A DNA stretch of 64,000 bases from the NCBI RefSeq assembly GCF_020784725.1, contig NZ_JAJGTZ010000044.1, positions 186,001 through 250,000 on the forward strand, given 5' to 3'. Shown piece after piece: positions 43,293 to 51,909 of this stretch. The notes below the pieces were generated by a model. That model was not told the DNA's origin, did no database searches, and saw nothing but the letters and a program-made list of their open reading frames with translations. How positions within the stretch are numbered: position 1 is the stretch's first letter; the number at the start of each line of letters is the position of its first letter. The position numbers and the translations under genes were made by a program. This DNA is from Limosilactobacillus reuteri (GTDB taxonomy: Bacteria; Bacillota; Bacilli; Lactobacillales; Lactobacillaceae).

Positions 43293-43363
43293 AGCGGGTA
43301 ACGAGAATCGAACTCGCGACAACAGCTTGGAAGGCTGTGGTTTTACCACTGAACTATACCCGC
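43293..43363 (-). tRNA. tRNA-Gly(TCC)
   Basis: Acceptor GCGGGTA/TACCCGC, anticodon TCC in loop CTTCCAA. 71 nt. First gene of the second transcription block, following a terminator and a 140-bp AT-rich spacer. Confidence 0.95.
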
Positions 43364-43502
43364 ATATCAGCGACGAATATTATATTATCAAGTTATCCTA
43401 TAAAAAGCAATACTTTTTTCAAAAAAAGTTTGTTTTATTTCAAAAAACTAATTAATGGCTGCTTTAGTACCGCTTGTTACAAAGTAATAAATCAAATTTT
43501 GA

Positions 43503-43541
43503 CTACAAAAAACAGCTAAGAAGATTACCTCTTAGCTGTTT
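43503..43541 (-). terminator. Terminator inside the tRNA array
   Basis: On the minus strand, AAACAGCTAAGAG pairs with TCTTAGCTGTTT and is followed by TTTTTT. It splits the tRNA array into two blocks (Glu-Gly-Leu-Pro and Gly-Glu-Val-Gln). Confidence 0.85.
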
Positions 43542-43548
43542 AGCCAGA

Positions 43549-43622
43549 TCGGGAAAACAGGATTCGAACCTGCGACCCCCTGGTCCCAAACCAGGTGCTC
43601 TACCAAGCTGAGCTATTTCCCG
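43549..43622 (-). tRNA. tRNA-Pro(TGG), copy 1
   Basis: Acceptor CGGGAAA/TTTCCCG, anticodon TGG in loop TTTGGGA. 74 nt, identical to the plus-strand gene at 54066-54139. Confidence 0.95.
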
Positions 43623-43628
43623 AAATAG

Positions 43629-43714
43629 TGCCGAGGACCGGGATCGAACCGGTACGGTTATCACTAACCGCAGGATTTTAAGTCCTGTGCGTCTGCCAAT
43701 TCCGCCACCCCGGC
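43629..43714 (-). tRNA. tRNA-Leu(TAA)
   Basis: 86 nt with a long variable arm (GCGGTTAGTGATAACCGT), anticodon TAA, acceptor GCCGGGG/CCTCGGC. Confidence 0.95.
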
Positions 43715-43730
43715 ATAATAGAACTGACTA

Positions 43731-43802
43731 AGCGGAAGACGGGATTCGAACCCGCGACCCCCACCATGGCAAGGTGATGTTCTACCACTGAACTACTTCC
43801 GC
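43731..43802 (-). tRNA. tRNA-Gly(GCC)
   Basis: Acceptor GCGGAAG/CTTCCGC, anticodon GCC in loop TTGCCAT. Confidence 0.95.
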
Positions 43803-43807
43803 AAAAG

Positions 43808-43879
43808 TGACCCGTGCGGGATTTGAACCCACGATACCAGCGTGAAAGGCTGGTGTCTTAACCACTTGACTAACGGGCC
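43808..43879 (-). tRNA. tRNA-Glu(TTC), copy 2
   Basis: Identical in sequence to copy 1 at 43204-43275. First gene of the first tRNA block. Confidence 0.95.
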
Positions 43880-43963
43880 ATTTTTTAAATATATTAAACA
43901 ACTTTTCTCAAAATTGTTAACTCGTCTTTCACAACGTTATTAATAATACCAACTGATCTATAA

Positions 43964-44009
43964 AATAGCAAGAACTTTTTTAGAAAAAACTAAAAAAGTT
44001 CTTGCTATT
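43964..44009 (-). terminator. 20-bp perfect hairpin downstream of the fab operon
   Basis: Arms AATAGCAAGAACTTTTTTAG and its exact complement flank a loop of six A. It lies between the fabI terminator and the tRNA array and is followed on the minus strand by TTTTATAG. Probably a second, backup terminator for the operon. Confidence 0.6.
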
Positions 44010-44035
44010 GTTATGTTTTCCTTCTAAAAGACAGC

Positions 44036-44070
44036 AAAAAGACTGAAAAAACCTCATTTCTCAGTCTTTA
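44036..44070 (-). terminator. Intrinsic terminator of the fab operon
   Basis: On the minus strand, AAAGACTGA pairs with TCAGTCTTT and is followed by TTTTT, 15-45 bp after the fabI stop. Confidence 0.85.
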
Positions 44071-44082
44071 AAATTTATATTC

Positions 44083-44847
44083 TTAAATCAAATGTACCCC
44101 CTTATCAACATAAATGGTGTCGCCAGTAACTCCAGTTGATAAATCGCTCATTAAGAATGCACACACGTTCCCAATTTCGCTAATAGTTACATCTTCTCCA
44201 TCAACAGTTCTTGCTTGGGACATCTTTAAAAGTTCATCATGACCTTTAATACCTGTAACTGCTAATGTCTTAACCGCTCCAGCAGAGATTGCATTAACAC
44301 GGATTCGTTTTTGTCCTAAATCCCGTGCTAAATAGCGAACACTAGCTTCAAGGGCAGCTTTAGCAATTCCCATTACATTATAGTTAGGAATAGCACGTTC
44401 AGAGCCAAAATAGGTTAAGGTAACAATACTTGCAGGAGTATTTAATAGGTTTAACTGATTGGCAACCTTAGTAACAGCAATAAGGGAATAAGAAGAAATA
44501 TCTTGCGCGATTGCATAACCTTTACGACTAGCACCAAGAATTGAGCCAGCTAATTCTTCTTTTTTGGCAAAAGCAATTGCGTGTATAATCCCATCTACCT
44601 TTGTGAAACGTTCCTTGATAGTTGTAAAGGCTTGTTCAATACTTTCATCATCCACTACATCACACTCAATTAATTGATTTTCATCATCTACTAACCGTTG
44701 TAGGCTTTTTTTCATTCTGGAATTCTGATAAGTATAGATAATTTGTGCACCTTGTTCAGCCATCATTTGTGCACATCCCCATGCAATAGAACGCTTATTA
44801 GCTACTCCCATAACAACGATCTTTTTTCCTGTTAATATATTTCCCAT
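44083..44847 (-). CDS. fabI: Enoyl-[acyl-carrier-protein] reductase (NADH), FabI
   Basis: FabI performs the last reductive step of each elongation cycle. The 254-aa SDR protein has the atypical cofactor motif VVMGVANKRSIAWG at the N-terminus and the FabI active-site pair in TLTYFGSERAIPNYNVMGIAKAALE (Y-x6-K). It is the last gene of the 13-gene operon, 10 bp after accA. Presence of FabI suggests triclosan sensitivity (known for the family). No fabK lies in this locus. Confidence 0.95.
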   Translation of the reverse strand: MGNILTGKKIVVMGVANKRSIAWGCAQMMAEQGAQIIYTYQNSRMKKSLQRLVDDENQLIECDVVDDESIEQAFTTIKERFTKVDGIIHAIAFAKKEELAGSILGASRKGYAIAQDISSYSLIAVTKVANQLNLLNTPASIVTLTYFGSERAIPNYNVMGIAKAALEASVRYLARDLGQKRIRVNAISAGAVKTLAVTGIKGHDELLKMSQARTVDGEDVTISEIGNVCAFLMSDLSTGVTGDTIYVDKGVHLI

Positions 44848-44857
44848 ATTATCCTCC

Positions 44858-45634
44858 TTAAAACTTTCGATAACGTTTTTTTCTATTTGCTAGAAGTTGC
44901 TTTGGTGATAATTCTTGCAGTTTGTTTAATTGCTTTAGTAAAACCTGCTCGATATTTTTGCAAGTTTTACGATGCTCTTCGCTTTCTGGAATAATTCCTT
45001 CAATAATCCCTTGTTTTAATAAAGCTTGCGGCACCATTTGCATTAATTCTGCCGCTTTATCTGCTTTCGTACTATCTTTCCACATGATGGAGGCAAACCC
45101 TTCAGGAGATAAAATAGAATAAGTACTGTTTTCTAACATCCATACTTCATCTCCACATGCCAATGCTAAGGCTCCCCCACTACCTCCTTCACCATAAATA
45201 ATCGTGATAATTGGAATGGCAAGCTGACTTATTTGTAAAATATTTTGGGCAATCGCACTTCCTTGCCCATTTTCTTCGGCTTCCTTGCTAGGAAATGCTC
45301 CTGCGGTATTAACAAAACAGAATACAGGTCGCTTAAATTTAGCTGCTTGCTTAATTAAGCGGAGTGCCTTGCGATAACCACTAGGCATTGGTGAGCCAAA
45401 ATGCTTTATAATTTTCTCGTCTGTTGTTTTTCCTCGATCGGTGGTAATGATGGTAACTGCTTGCTGATGGAAAGTAGCGATTCCACCAACGATTGCAGGA
45501 TCATCCCCGCCTGCCCGGTCGCCATGCAACTCAACAAAATCTGGGAAAACATTTTGAATAATCTCCAGCCCCGTAATTTTATTGTCGCTGCGAGCACGTT
45601 TAACAATCTCGCTTGCTGATAATTGTTCATTCAT
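44858..45634 (-). CDS. accA: Acetyl-CoA carboxylase carboxyltransferase subunit alpha
   Basis: Half of the carboxyltransferase that forms malonyl-CoA with AccD. The 258-aa protein has the crotonase-like AccA core: FPDFVELHGDRAGGDDPAIVGGIA, PSGYRKALRLIKQA, and VNTAGAFPSKEAEENGQ near residue 105 with GEGGSGGALAL near 144. It is short, lacking the N-terminal helical extension of E. coli AccA, as usual in lactobacilli. ATG with a GGGAG ribosome-binding site is preferred over a TTG two codons earlier. It overlaps the accD end by 8 bp. Confidence 0.95.
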   Translation of the reverse strand: MNEQLSASEIVKRARSDNKITGLEIIQNVFPDFVELHGDRAGGDDPAIVGGIATFHQQAVTIITTDRGKTTDEKIIKHFGSPMPSGYRKALRLIKQAAKFKRPVFCFVNTAGAFPSKEAEENGQGSAIAQNILQISQLAIPIITIIYGEGGSGGALALACGDEVWMLENSTYSILSPEGFASIMWKDSTKADKAAELMQMVPQALLKQGIIEGIIPESEEHRKTCKNIEQVLLKQLNKLQELSPKQLLANRKKRYRKF

Positions 45635-46475
45635 TAGCAACGCTCCCTGTTTTTAATAGCCATTCAAGCAGCTTTTTTTCATCTTGACGTTTTACAATTC
45701 GATCAATAAACCCATGATGCAGGATGTTTTCAGCTGATTGGAGGTCGACAGGAATTTGCTGGTGGATTGTCTGTTCAATAACGCGGCGGCCAGCAAAGCC
45801 AACAAGTGCATGAGGCTCAGCGAGAATAATATCTCCGTCCATTGCGAAACTAGCAGTTACTCCACCAGTTGTTGGATCGGTTAATATCACGATGTATAAA
45901 AGTCCTGCAGCAGCATGCTCATTTATTGCTTGTGAAACCTTAGCCATCTGCATTAACGACATAATTCCTTCTTGCATCCGTGCCCCGCCTGAAGCAGTGA
46001 ATAATACTACTGCTTGGCGATGGGTAGTTGCATATTCAAATAAGCGCGTTATCTTTTCACCTGTAACAGTTCCGAGTGATCCCATAATAAATGTTGGATC
46101 CATAATGCCTAGTGAAAATAGCTGATCATTAATCGAAGCTTCACCAGTTAGGACTGAATCATTCAGCTTAGTTTGTCTTTGAAGTTTGCTGATTTTTTCT
46201 TGATATCCAGGAAAATGTAACGGATTCTTTGTCTGGAGATCCTTATCGAATTCTTCAAACGAATCTACTAACCATGAGAGTCGATGACGGGCAGGTATTC
46301 GTAATCCATAGTCACAGTTAGGACAAACAGCATATTGTGTTAACTGCTTGGCAAATAGTAATTGATGACAATGTGGACACCTTAACCACATTTGATCTGG
46401 GACCCTTTCATCAGCATTTTTATCTGCTTTGATGTGCCGTTCACTTAAAGTATTATTTTGATCATATAATTTCAC
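45627..46475 (-). CDS. accD: Acetyl-CoA carboxylase carboxyltransferase subunit beta
   Basis: AccD carries the N-terminal zinc ribbon (CPHC...CPNC near residues 33-55) and a carboxyltransferase domain with GSLGTVTGEKITRLFEYA and FTASGGARMQEGIMSLMQM, the acyl-CoA oxyanion loop. The 282-aa start is taken at GTG, whose codon overlaps the accC stop (GTGA) with GAGGGGG in front. An ATG seven codons upstream lies inside accC. The overlap indicates translational coupling with accC. Confidence 0.93.
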   Translation of the reverse strand: MKLYDQNNTLSERHIKADKNADERVPDQMWLRCPHCHQLLFAKQLTQYAVCPNCDYGLRIPARHRLSWLVDSFEEFDKDLQTKNPLHFPGYQEKISKLQRQTKLNDSVLTGEASINDQLFSLGIMDPTFIMGSLGTVTGEKITRLFEYATTHRQAVVLFTASGGARMQEGIMSLMQMAKVSQAINEHAAAGLLYIVILTDPTTGGVTASFAMDGDIILAEPHALVGFAGRRVIEQTIHQQIPVDLQSAENILHHGFIDRIVKRQDEKKLLEWLLKTGSVANE

Positions 46476-47842
46476 GCTGTCAGCCCCCTCTTCCATTGCG
46501 GCAAGAAAGAGTCTTCAAGAAACGTTGTTGAAGCTGTTCCTGCCAAAAATTTAGGATTGTTTAGGATTGCTAAATGGAAATTTTGATTGGTCGTTACGCC
46601 CGTAATTACCATTTCATTTAAAAGTCGTTTGATTTTTTCAATAGCTTCTTGGCGATCTTGACCAAGGGCAATTACCTTAGCGATCATTGAATCATAATAA
46701 GGAGTAATCTTGCTGCCAGGATAAATAGCAGTATCAATTCGCATCCCCAAATTACCGACTGGAAGATACAAGTAATTAATCGTCCCAGTCACTGGCATAA
46801 AGTTTTGCTTAGGATTTTCTGCATTTATCCGGCACTCAATCGCATGTCCATGAACCTGAATATCCTGTTGGGTAAAGGGAAGTGGTTCATTTGCAGCGAC
46901 AATCACCTGTGCCTTCACTAAATCGATCCCAGTTACCATCTCCGTCACTGTATGTTCAACCTGAATACGAGTGTTCATTTCCATGAAGTAAAAGTGATGG
47001 TTCTTGTCCATTAGGAATTCTATTGTCCCCGTATTATGATAGTTAATCGCATTAATGGCTCGCATGGCAATTTGTCCTAGCGTTTTTCGCTCTTGTTCAT
47101 TTACTAGGACACAAGGACTTTCTTCAATCAATTTTTGTTTATTCCGTTGAATTGAGCAGTCTCGTTCAGGAAAGAAAACGGCATTGCCAAAATTATCACG
47201 AAATACTTGGACCTCAATGTGTTTAACATTCTCCATAATCTTTTCAAGGTACATTCGGTCATCATTAAACGAAAGTCGGGCTTCGTTTTGGGCCTCGCTA
47301 AATATTTGCCGCATCTGGTTATGATCGTTAATTCGTCGGATCCCTTTACCACCACCACCAGCAGCTGCTTTTAACAAAATTGGATACCCAATCTTGTTTG
47401 CGACCTCAACAGCGTCATTAATATTGGTAATATAGTCATCGCTTCCAGGAATTACAGGCACCCCTGATTTTTTCATTTGCTCCCGTGCATGCTCCTTGTT
47501 CCCCATTAAGTCAATAACTGAGGCTTGGGGACCGATGAAAGTAATTCCGCATTCTTCACACATTGTCGCGAATTCCGCATTTTCTGATAGAAAGCCAAAG
47601 CCGGGATGGATCGCCTGGGCACCTGTACCAAGAGCAGCTTCCAAAATATTTTTCGCATTCAAATATGAATCTTGGGCACGGGCGGTTCCAACGCATACAG
47701 CTTCATCCGCTAGTTGAACATGAAGACTTTCGCGGTCTGCAGTTGAATAAATAGCTACTGTCTTAATCCCTAGCTCCCGTAATGACCGTATTATCCTGAC
47801 AGCAATTTCACCACGATTGGCGACTAGTACTTTGGAAAACAT
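46472..47842 (-). CDS. accC: Biotin carboxylase subunit of acetyl-CoA carboxylase
   Basis: AccC carboxylates the biotin on AccB with ATP and bicarbonate. The 456-aa ATP-grasp protein shows KVLVANRGEIAVRIIRS, KAAAGGGGKGIRRI near residue 160, the catalytic ERDCSIQRNKQKLIEESPC near 227 and MEMNTRIQVEHTVTE near 288. ATG is chosen over a preceding TTG because of spacing from AGGTGG. It follows fabZ by a few bases. Confidence 0.96.
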   Translation of the reverse strand: MFSKVLVANRGEIAVRIIRSLRELGIKTVAIYSTADRESLHVQLADEAVCVGTARAQDSYLNAKNILEAALGTGAQAIHPGFGFLSENAEFATMCEECGITFIGPQASVIDLMGNKEHAREQMKKSGVPVIPGSDDYITNINDAVEVANKIGYPILLKAAAGGGGKGIRRINDHNQMRQIFSEAQNEARLSFNDDRMYLEKIMENVKHIEVQVFRDNFGNAVFFPERDCSIQRNKQKLIEESPCVLVNEQERKTLGQIAMRAINAINYHNTGTIEFLMDKNHHFYFMEMNTRIQVEHTVTEMVTGIDLVKAQVIVAANEPLPFTQQDIQVHGHAIECRINAENPKQNFMPVTGTINYLYLPVGNLGMRIDTAIYPGSKITPYYDSMIAKVIALGQDRQEAIEKIKRLLNEMVITGVTTNQNFHLAILNNPKFLAGTASTTFLEDSFLPQWKRGLTA

Positions 47843-47850
47843 CAAACCAC

Positions 47851-48285
47851 CTACCCAATCATAAAAGTTAATTCGGCTGTACAGGCTTTTTTGCCATCGA
47901 CCGTTGCAATGCCTTTACCAATTCCAATGTTTTTATGAACTTTTTCTAGGTTGACTTCTAACCTTAACGTATCACCAGGGCGGACTACTTTACGAAATTC
48001 TGCTGACCGAATCCCACCAAAATAGGCTGTTTTGCCTTGGAACTCTTCTTGAGATAAGAGAGCGACGGCACCTGTTTGCGCCAATGATTCAACAATCAAT
48101 GCTCCTGGTAAAACTGGATTTTGAGGGAAATGACCATTAAAAACCTCTTCATTAATCGTGACATTACGCCGTGCAACGGCCTTCTTACCAGGGATTAATT
48201 CATCAACTTGATCAATTAGTAACATTGGGTAACGATGCGGAAGGATTTTTTGAATTTCAGTTATATCTAAAGTTTTATTAGTCAT
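47851..48285 (-). CDS. fabZ: 3-hydroxyacyl-ACP dehydratase FabZ (second copy)
   Basis: The 144-aa hot-dog-fold dehydratase has the FabZ signature: [39 protein letters not shown] near residue 50 with catalytic His (GHFP) and Glu (ES). It overlaps accB by 8 bp. A paralogue of 148 aa starts the operon; the two share core motifs but differ outside them. Confidence 0.94.
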   Translation of the reverse strand: MTNKTLDITEIQKILPHRYPMLLIDQVDELIPGKKAVARRNVTINEEVFNGHFPQNPVLPGALIVESLAQTGAVALLSQEEFQGKTAYFGGIRSAEFRKVVRPGDTLRLEVNLEKVHKNIGIGKGIATVDGKKACTAELTFMIG

Positions 48286-48730
48286 TATCTTTATCCTCCT
48301 GAACTGAGAAAAGCGGTTGTTCTACTTCAACTAGTTCTTCATTGCTTACACAAATTGAAGTAATGATTCCGTTAAAAGGGCTTTTTATCTCTGTCATCAT
48401 TTTCATTGCTTCAATCACACAAACAACATCCCCCTTTTTTACATGGTCGCCACTTCTAACATAGGGATCTGCATCGGGGGTTGGTTGGAGATAGACAGTT
48501 CCAACTAGGGGCGCAGTTATATTTTGCGAAGGTAAAGTTGGTTGCTCGTTTGCTTTTTTCTTAACTGAAGTCGTTTGCTCTGTTTTTTCGGTTGTTATAA
48601 GATTTTCATGCTTGTGGGTTTGCTTATTTTTGCTTAAATAGAGCTGAAAGGAATCTTGATTTATTTCTAATTCACGAATATCAGAATCTTCAAAATTCTG
48701 CATTAATGTTTGAATTTCTTTAAATTCCAA
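48278..48730 (-). CDS. accB: Biotin carboxyl carrier protein of acetyl-CoA carboxylase
   Basis: The 150-aa protein has a Ser/Thr/Lys-rich linker (about residues 37-70) and a C-terminal biotinyl domain with the biotinylation motif EAMKMMTEI near 110. The N-terminal helix ([22 protein letters not shown]) is typical of Firmicutes AccB. Cytoplasmic; partners AccC and AccA/AccD. Confidence 0.96.
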   Translation of the reverse strand: MEFKEIQTLMQNFEDSDIRELEINQDSFQLYLSKNKQTHKHENLITTEKTEQTTSVKKKANEQPTLPSQNITAPLVGTVYLQPTPDADPYVRSGDHVKKGDVVCVIEAMKMMTEIKSPFNGIITSICVSNEELVEVEQPLFSVQEDKDND

Positions 48731-48736
48731 GATAGA

Positions 48737-49969
48737 TCACTCCCATTTCTTAAAGGCTAAAACAGCATTATGGCCACCGAAACCAAAAGAATTGCTTATT
48801 GCGTAACGGGCGTTTGATGCGTCACTATTTTCTGCCGTCACAAGGTTAACCGAGCACTTCGGATCTTGATTAAAACAACCTATATTCAACGGTAATTGTC
48901 CCTTTTGTAAAGCAGCCACTGTTAAGACTGCCTCAATTGCTCCTGCAGCCCCAAGCAAATGTCCAGTCATTCCCTTAGTTGAACTGACACGAACATTGCT
49001 ATCAGAACCAAATACTTGATTGATTGCTTTAGATTCGCCTTCATCATTAGCATGAGTAGCGGTTCCGTGGGCATTAATATAGGAAATCTCGTTAGGACTA
49101 ATTCCAGCTTCTTTAATTGCCAGTTCCATTGCTCTTGCCGCCCCTGCACCAGTTGGATCAGGGGATGTAATATGGTAAGCGTCCGAGGTAGCACCATAAC
49201 CGACAATCTCACCAAGAATGTTAGCACCGCGTTTTTGCGCATGCTCAAGATCCTCTAAAACAAGTGTTGCACCGCCTTCACCCAAAACAAATCCTTGGCG
49301 TGCTTTATCAAATGGCATGGAGGCGTTAAGTGGATCAGTTGCTTGTGATAGGGCTGTTAATGCCGCAAAGCCAGCAATTCCGATCTCATTTACCGAAGCC
49401 TCTGATCCACCGGCAATCATTACTTTGGCGCGTCCTTCTTTAACTTGACGAAAGGCTTCTCCAATTGCATTAGTTCCAGTGGCGCAAGCAGTCACAATCG
49501 ATGTACAAATATTTTGCGCATTAAAATGAATGGAAATATTACCAGCTGCCATGTTAGCAATTGACATTGGAACAAACATTGGTGATACCCGTCTAGGACC
49601 CTTATCATGCATTTTGATAATTTGCTCTTGAATAGTTGTCAAACCGCCAATTCCAGATCCATAGATAACACCCATGTCGACTGGTTTGGTATTTGTTTCG
49701 TTAATCTCCGCCATTTCCATTGCTTCAATAGCGCTTTGTAAGGCGTATTGAGAATAAAGATCCATTCGGCGCGCGGCTTTTCTCCCAATGACATCATTAG
49801 GGGCAAAATCGTCAATTTCACCCGCCACGGTAATTCCTGTCGGCTTGGCATCAAATTTCTTGATCGCTTTAATTCCAACTTTGCCTGCAAAACTATTACT
49901 TATAAATTCTTGAATACCATTACCATTAGGAGCAACAGCACCCATTCCTGTTATTACAACTCTTGTCAT
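48737..49969 (-). CDS. fabF: Beta-ketoacyl-ACP synthase II
   Basis: FabF condenses malonyl-ACP with the growing chain. The 410-aa thiolase-fold enzyme has the Cys nucleophile in SIVTACATGTNAIGEA near residue 163, HGTATHANDEGE with catalytic His near 302, and KGMTGHLLGAAGAIEA near 334 with the second His. Starts 11 bp after fabG. Confidence 0.96.
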   Translation of the reverse strand: MTRVVITGMGAVAPNGNGIQEFISNSFAGKVGIKAIKKFDAKPTGITVAGEIDDFAPNDVIGRKAARRMDLYSQYALQSAIEAMEMAEINETNTKPVDMGVIYGSGIGGLTTIQEQIIKMHDKGPRRVSPMFVPMSIANMAAGNISIHFNAQNICTSIVTACATGTNAIGEAFRQVKEGRAKVMIAGGSEASVNEIGIAGFAALTALSQATDPLNASMPFDKARQGFVLGEGGATLVLEDLEHAQKRGANILGEIVGYGATSDAYHITSPDPTGAGAARAMELAIKEAGISPNEISYINAHGTATHANDEGESKAINQVFGSDSNVRVSSTKGMTGHLLGAAGAIEAVLTVAALQKGQLPLNIGCFNQDPKCSVNLVTAENSDASNARYAISNSFGFGGHNAVLAFKKWE

Positions 49970-49979
49970 TTAGTTCCTC

Positions 49980-50714
49980 CTAAATTGTCATTCCACCGTC
50001 AACTACAATGGTTTGACCGGTCAAATAATCGTTTTCTGCTAAAAATTTTGCGGTCTTAGCAATTTCTTCTGGCTGTCCTAAGCGGTTGAGGGGGATGCGA
50101 CTAAGAATTTGTTCTTTTACTCGCTCAGATAATTTTTCAGTCATATCACTAGTAATCATTCCGGGAGCAATCGCATTGCAACGAATTCCGCGGCGCGCTC
50201 CTTCGTGGGCAATAGATTTAGTAAGGCCGATGATACCTGCCTTGCTTGCCGCATAATTAGCTTGTCCCGTATTACCATGGAGACCCACAATACTAGCAAG
50301 GTTGATAATGCAACCGGCTCTTTTTTTGAGCATCTTCTTAAAAATAGGTTGCGTTAACATAAATGTTCCGCGTAAATTAACATTGATGACCTGGTCAAAA
50401 TCGCTCGCTTTCATTCCCATCATTAACTTATCATTCGTGATTCCCGCGTTATTGATAAGAATGTCGATCTTCTCGTATATTTGCCAAGCCGCTGCTGCTA
50501 ATTCATTAACTGATTCTTCATTTGCAATATCGCCCTTAAGATAGTGATATTCTGTCCCTAGTAGATCTAGTTTTTCTTTAAGCGCTTTTGGTAAGTTATC
50601 TTGACGCCCATTGAGAATTAGCCGACTACCAGTCTTAGCAAACTCTAATGCAGTAGCCGCCCCAATCCCGCGTGTGCTTCCGCTTATAAAAACGACTTTA
50701 TCTGTCAGTTCCAT
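49980..50714 (-). CDS. fabG: 3-oxoacyl-ACP reductase
   Basis: The 244-aa SDR enzyme reduces beta-ketoacyl-ACP with NADPH. Cofactor motif SGSTRGIGAATALEF near residue 11, NNAGITND near 90, the Ser in NLASIVGLHG and Tyr-x3-Lys in ANYAASKAGI near 153 are all intact. Its start overlaps the fabD end by 17 bp. Confidence 0.95.
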   Translation of the reverse strand: MELTDKVVFISGSTRGIGAATALEFAKTGSRLILNGRQDNLPKALKEKLDLLGTEYHYLKGDIANEESVNELAAAAWQIYEKIDILINNAGITNDKLMMGMKASDFDQVINVNLRGTFMLTQPIFKKMLKKRAGCIINLASIVGLHGNTGQANYAASKAGIIGLTKSIAHEGARRGIRCNAIAPGMITSDMTEKLSERVKEQILSRIPLNRLGQPEEIAKTAKFLAENDYLTGQTIVVDGGMTI

Positions 50715-51648
50715 CTTTTTGCTCCTTTATAAAATTTTCATAATCAACAAGATTTTCAATGTGTTGGGTATTTAAGTGCCGGTCAACTTGGTGAGCAAAG
50801 CGAGATAACGTCTTTCCAGGACCAATTTCTAATGTTGTGTCAATTTTCGCGTGCTTGACTAAATTCTTAACATTAGCTCCAAAGTGTGTTGGAACAGCTA
50901 ATTGTTTTTCAAGAATTCCTGGAAGATCCTCACAATGAAACAAGCTGTTAGTAGTATTGCTAATAACTTCAATCTGTGGTTCATGGAAGTCGACCGTTTG
51001 TAACCGGTTATGCATCTGTTGACGTGCACCGTTAAAGAAGGGAGTATGGAATGCACCATTAACTTTGAGCAGAATCGTTTTTTTAACAAGCTTGTCTTCT
51101 TCCATCTTTTTAAGGGTAGCCTTTAAGTCGGTTAATGCCCCGCCCACTACGATTTGGCGTGGTGAATTATAGTTGGCAATATAAACCCGCTGACCGTTTT
51201 CTTGTTGAGCAGTGATTAGTTCTTTTATTTCTTGAAGTTGAGGGTCAAGGACAGCTGCTAATGTACTTATTTCCCTATCTGCGTCTTGTTGCATAAAGCG
51301 AGCACGATCCGCAACTAGTTTGATTCCTTCTTCAAACGAAAGTGAATTACTAGCAATTAAGGCAGCGTACTCGCCTAAGGATAGGCCGATCATCCCCTTA
51401 ATTGGTAGTTGCGGTAAATCCCGTTTTAACATTCGGTAGATTCCATAACTAACTGTTACAATTGCTGGTTGAACATATGCTGTTTTATTCAACTCGTTAT
51501 GCTCGTTTTTCATAATTTTGAGTAAATCAAGCTCACAAACATCACTTGCCCGACTAACAACCCTTGAAAAAAGGGAGTCGGCCATAAGCTCGACTCCCAT
51601 TCCCGATCGCTGTGCACCTTGACCGCTAAATAATATTCCGTAGTACAT
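50698..51648 (-). CDS. fabD: Malonyl-CoA:ACP transacylase
   Basis: FabD loads malonyl groups onto ACP. The 316-aa protein shows LFSGQGAQRSGMG at the N-terminus, the nucleophile in GLSLGEYAAL (GLSLGE, about residue 92) and the catalytic His in NGAFHTPFF near 200. The start ATG overlaps the acpP stop by one base. Confidence 0.95.
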   Translation of the reverse strand: MYYGILFSGQGAQRSGMGVELMADSLFSRVVSRASDVCELDLLKIMKNEHNELNKTAYVQPAIVTVSYGIYRMLKRDLPQLPIKGMIGLSLGEYAALIASNSLSFEEGIKLVADRARFMQQDADREISTLAAVLDPQLQEIKELITAQQENGQRVYIANYNSPRQIVVGGALTDLKATLKKMEEDKLVKKTILLKVNGAFHTPFFNGARQQMHNRLQTVDFHEPQIEVISNTTNSLFHCEDLPGILEKQLAVPTHFGANVKNLVKHAKIDTTLEIGPGKTLSRFAHQVDRHLNTQHIENLVDYENFIKEQKDGTDR

Positions 51649-51896
51649 TATTTTTCATCCAATTGTTTCTTTACGAAATCAACAACGTCACTAATAGTCT
51701 CGATTCCTTCATCGGCATCTAATTCAATCTCAAACTTATCTTCAAGTTCATTCATAATTTCGAAAACATCAAGACTGTCAGCATCAAGATCATCTTTAAT
51801 TCGTGCGTTCATTGTTACACGATCTTCGTCAACATCTAATTCATCAACAGTAATAGTTTTTACAGTATCAAAAATTTCTTCTTTAGTCATATTCAT
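51648..51896 (-). CDS. acpP: Acyl carrier protein
   Basis: The 82-aa, very acidic four-helix carrier has the phosphopantetheine attachment Ser in DDLDADSLDVFEIMNELED (near residue 41). It carries acyl intermediates for the operon enzymes. The canonical DSL(D) motif is intact. ATG at 51896 or, two codons later, 51890 are both possible. Confidence 0.96.
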   Translation of the reverse strand: MNMTKEEIFDTVKTITVDELDVDEDRVTMNARIKDDLDADSLDVFEIMNELEDKFEIELDADEGIETISDVVDFVKKQLDEK

Positions 51897-51909
51897 TCTT
51901 CTTTCTCTA

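Noticed and set aside
49748..50059. Plus-strand ORF across the fabF/fabG junction
   Set aside because: It lies wholly within well-supported minus-strand genes and has no start signal.
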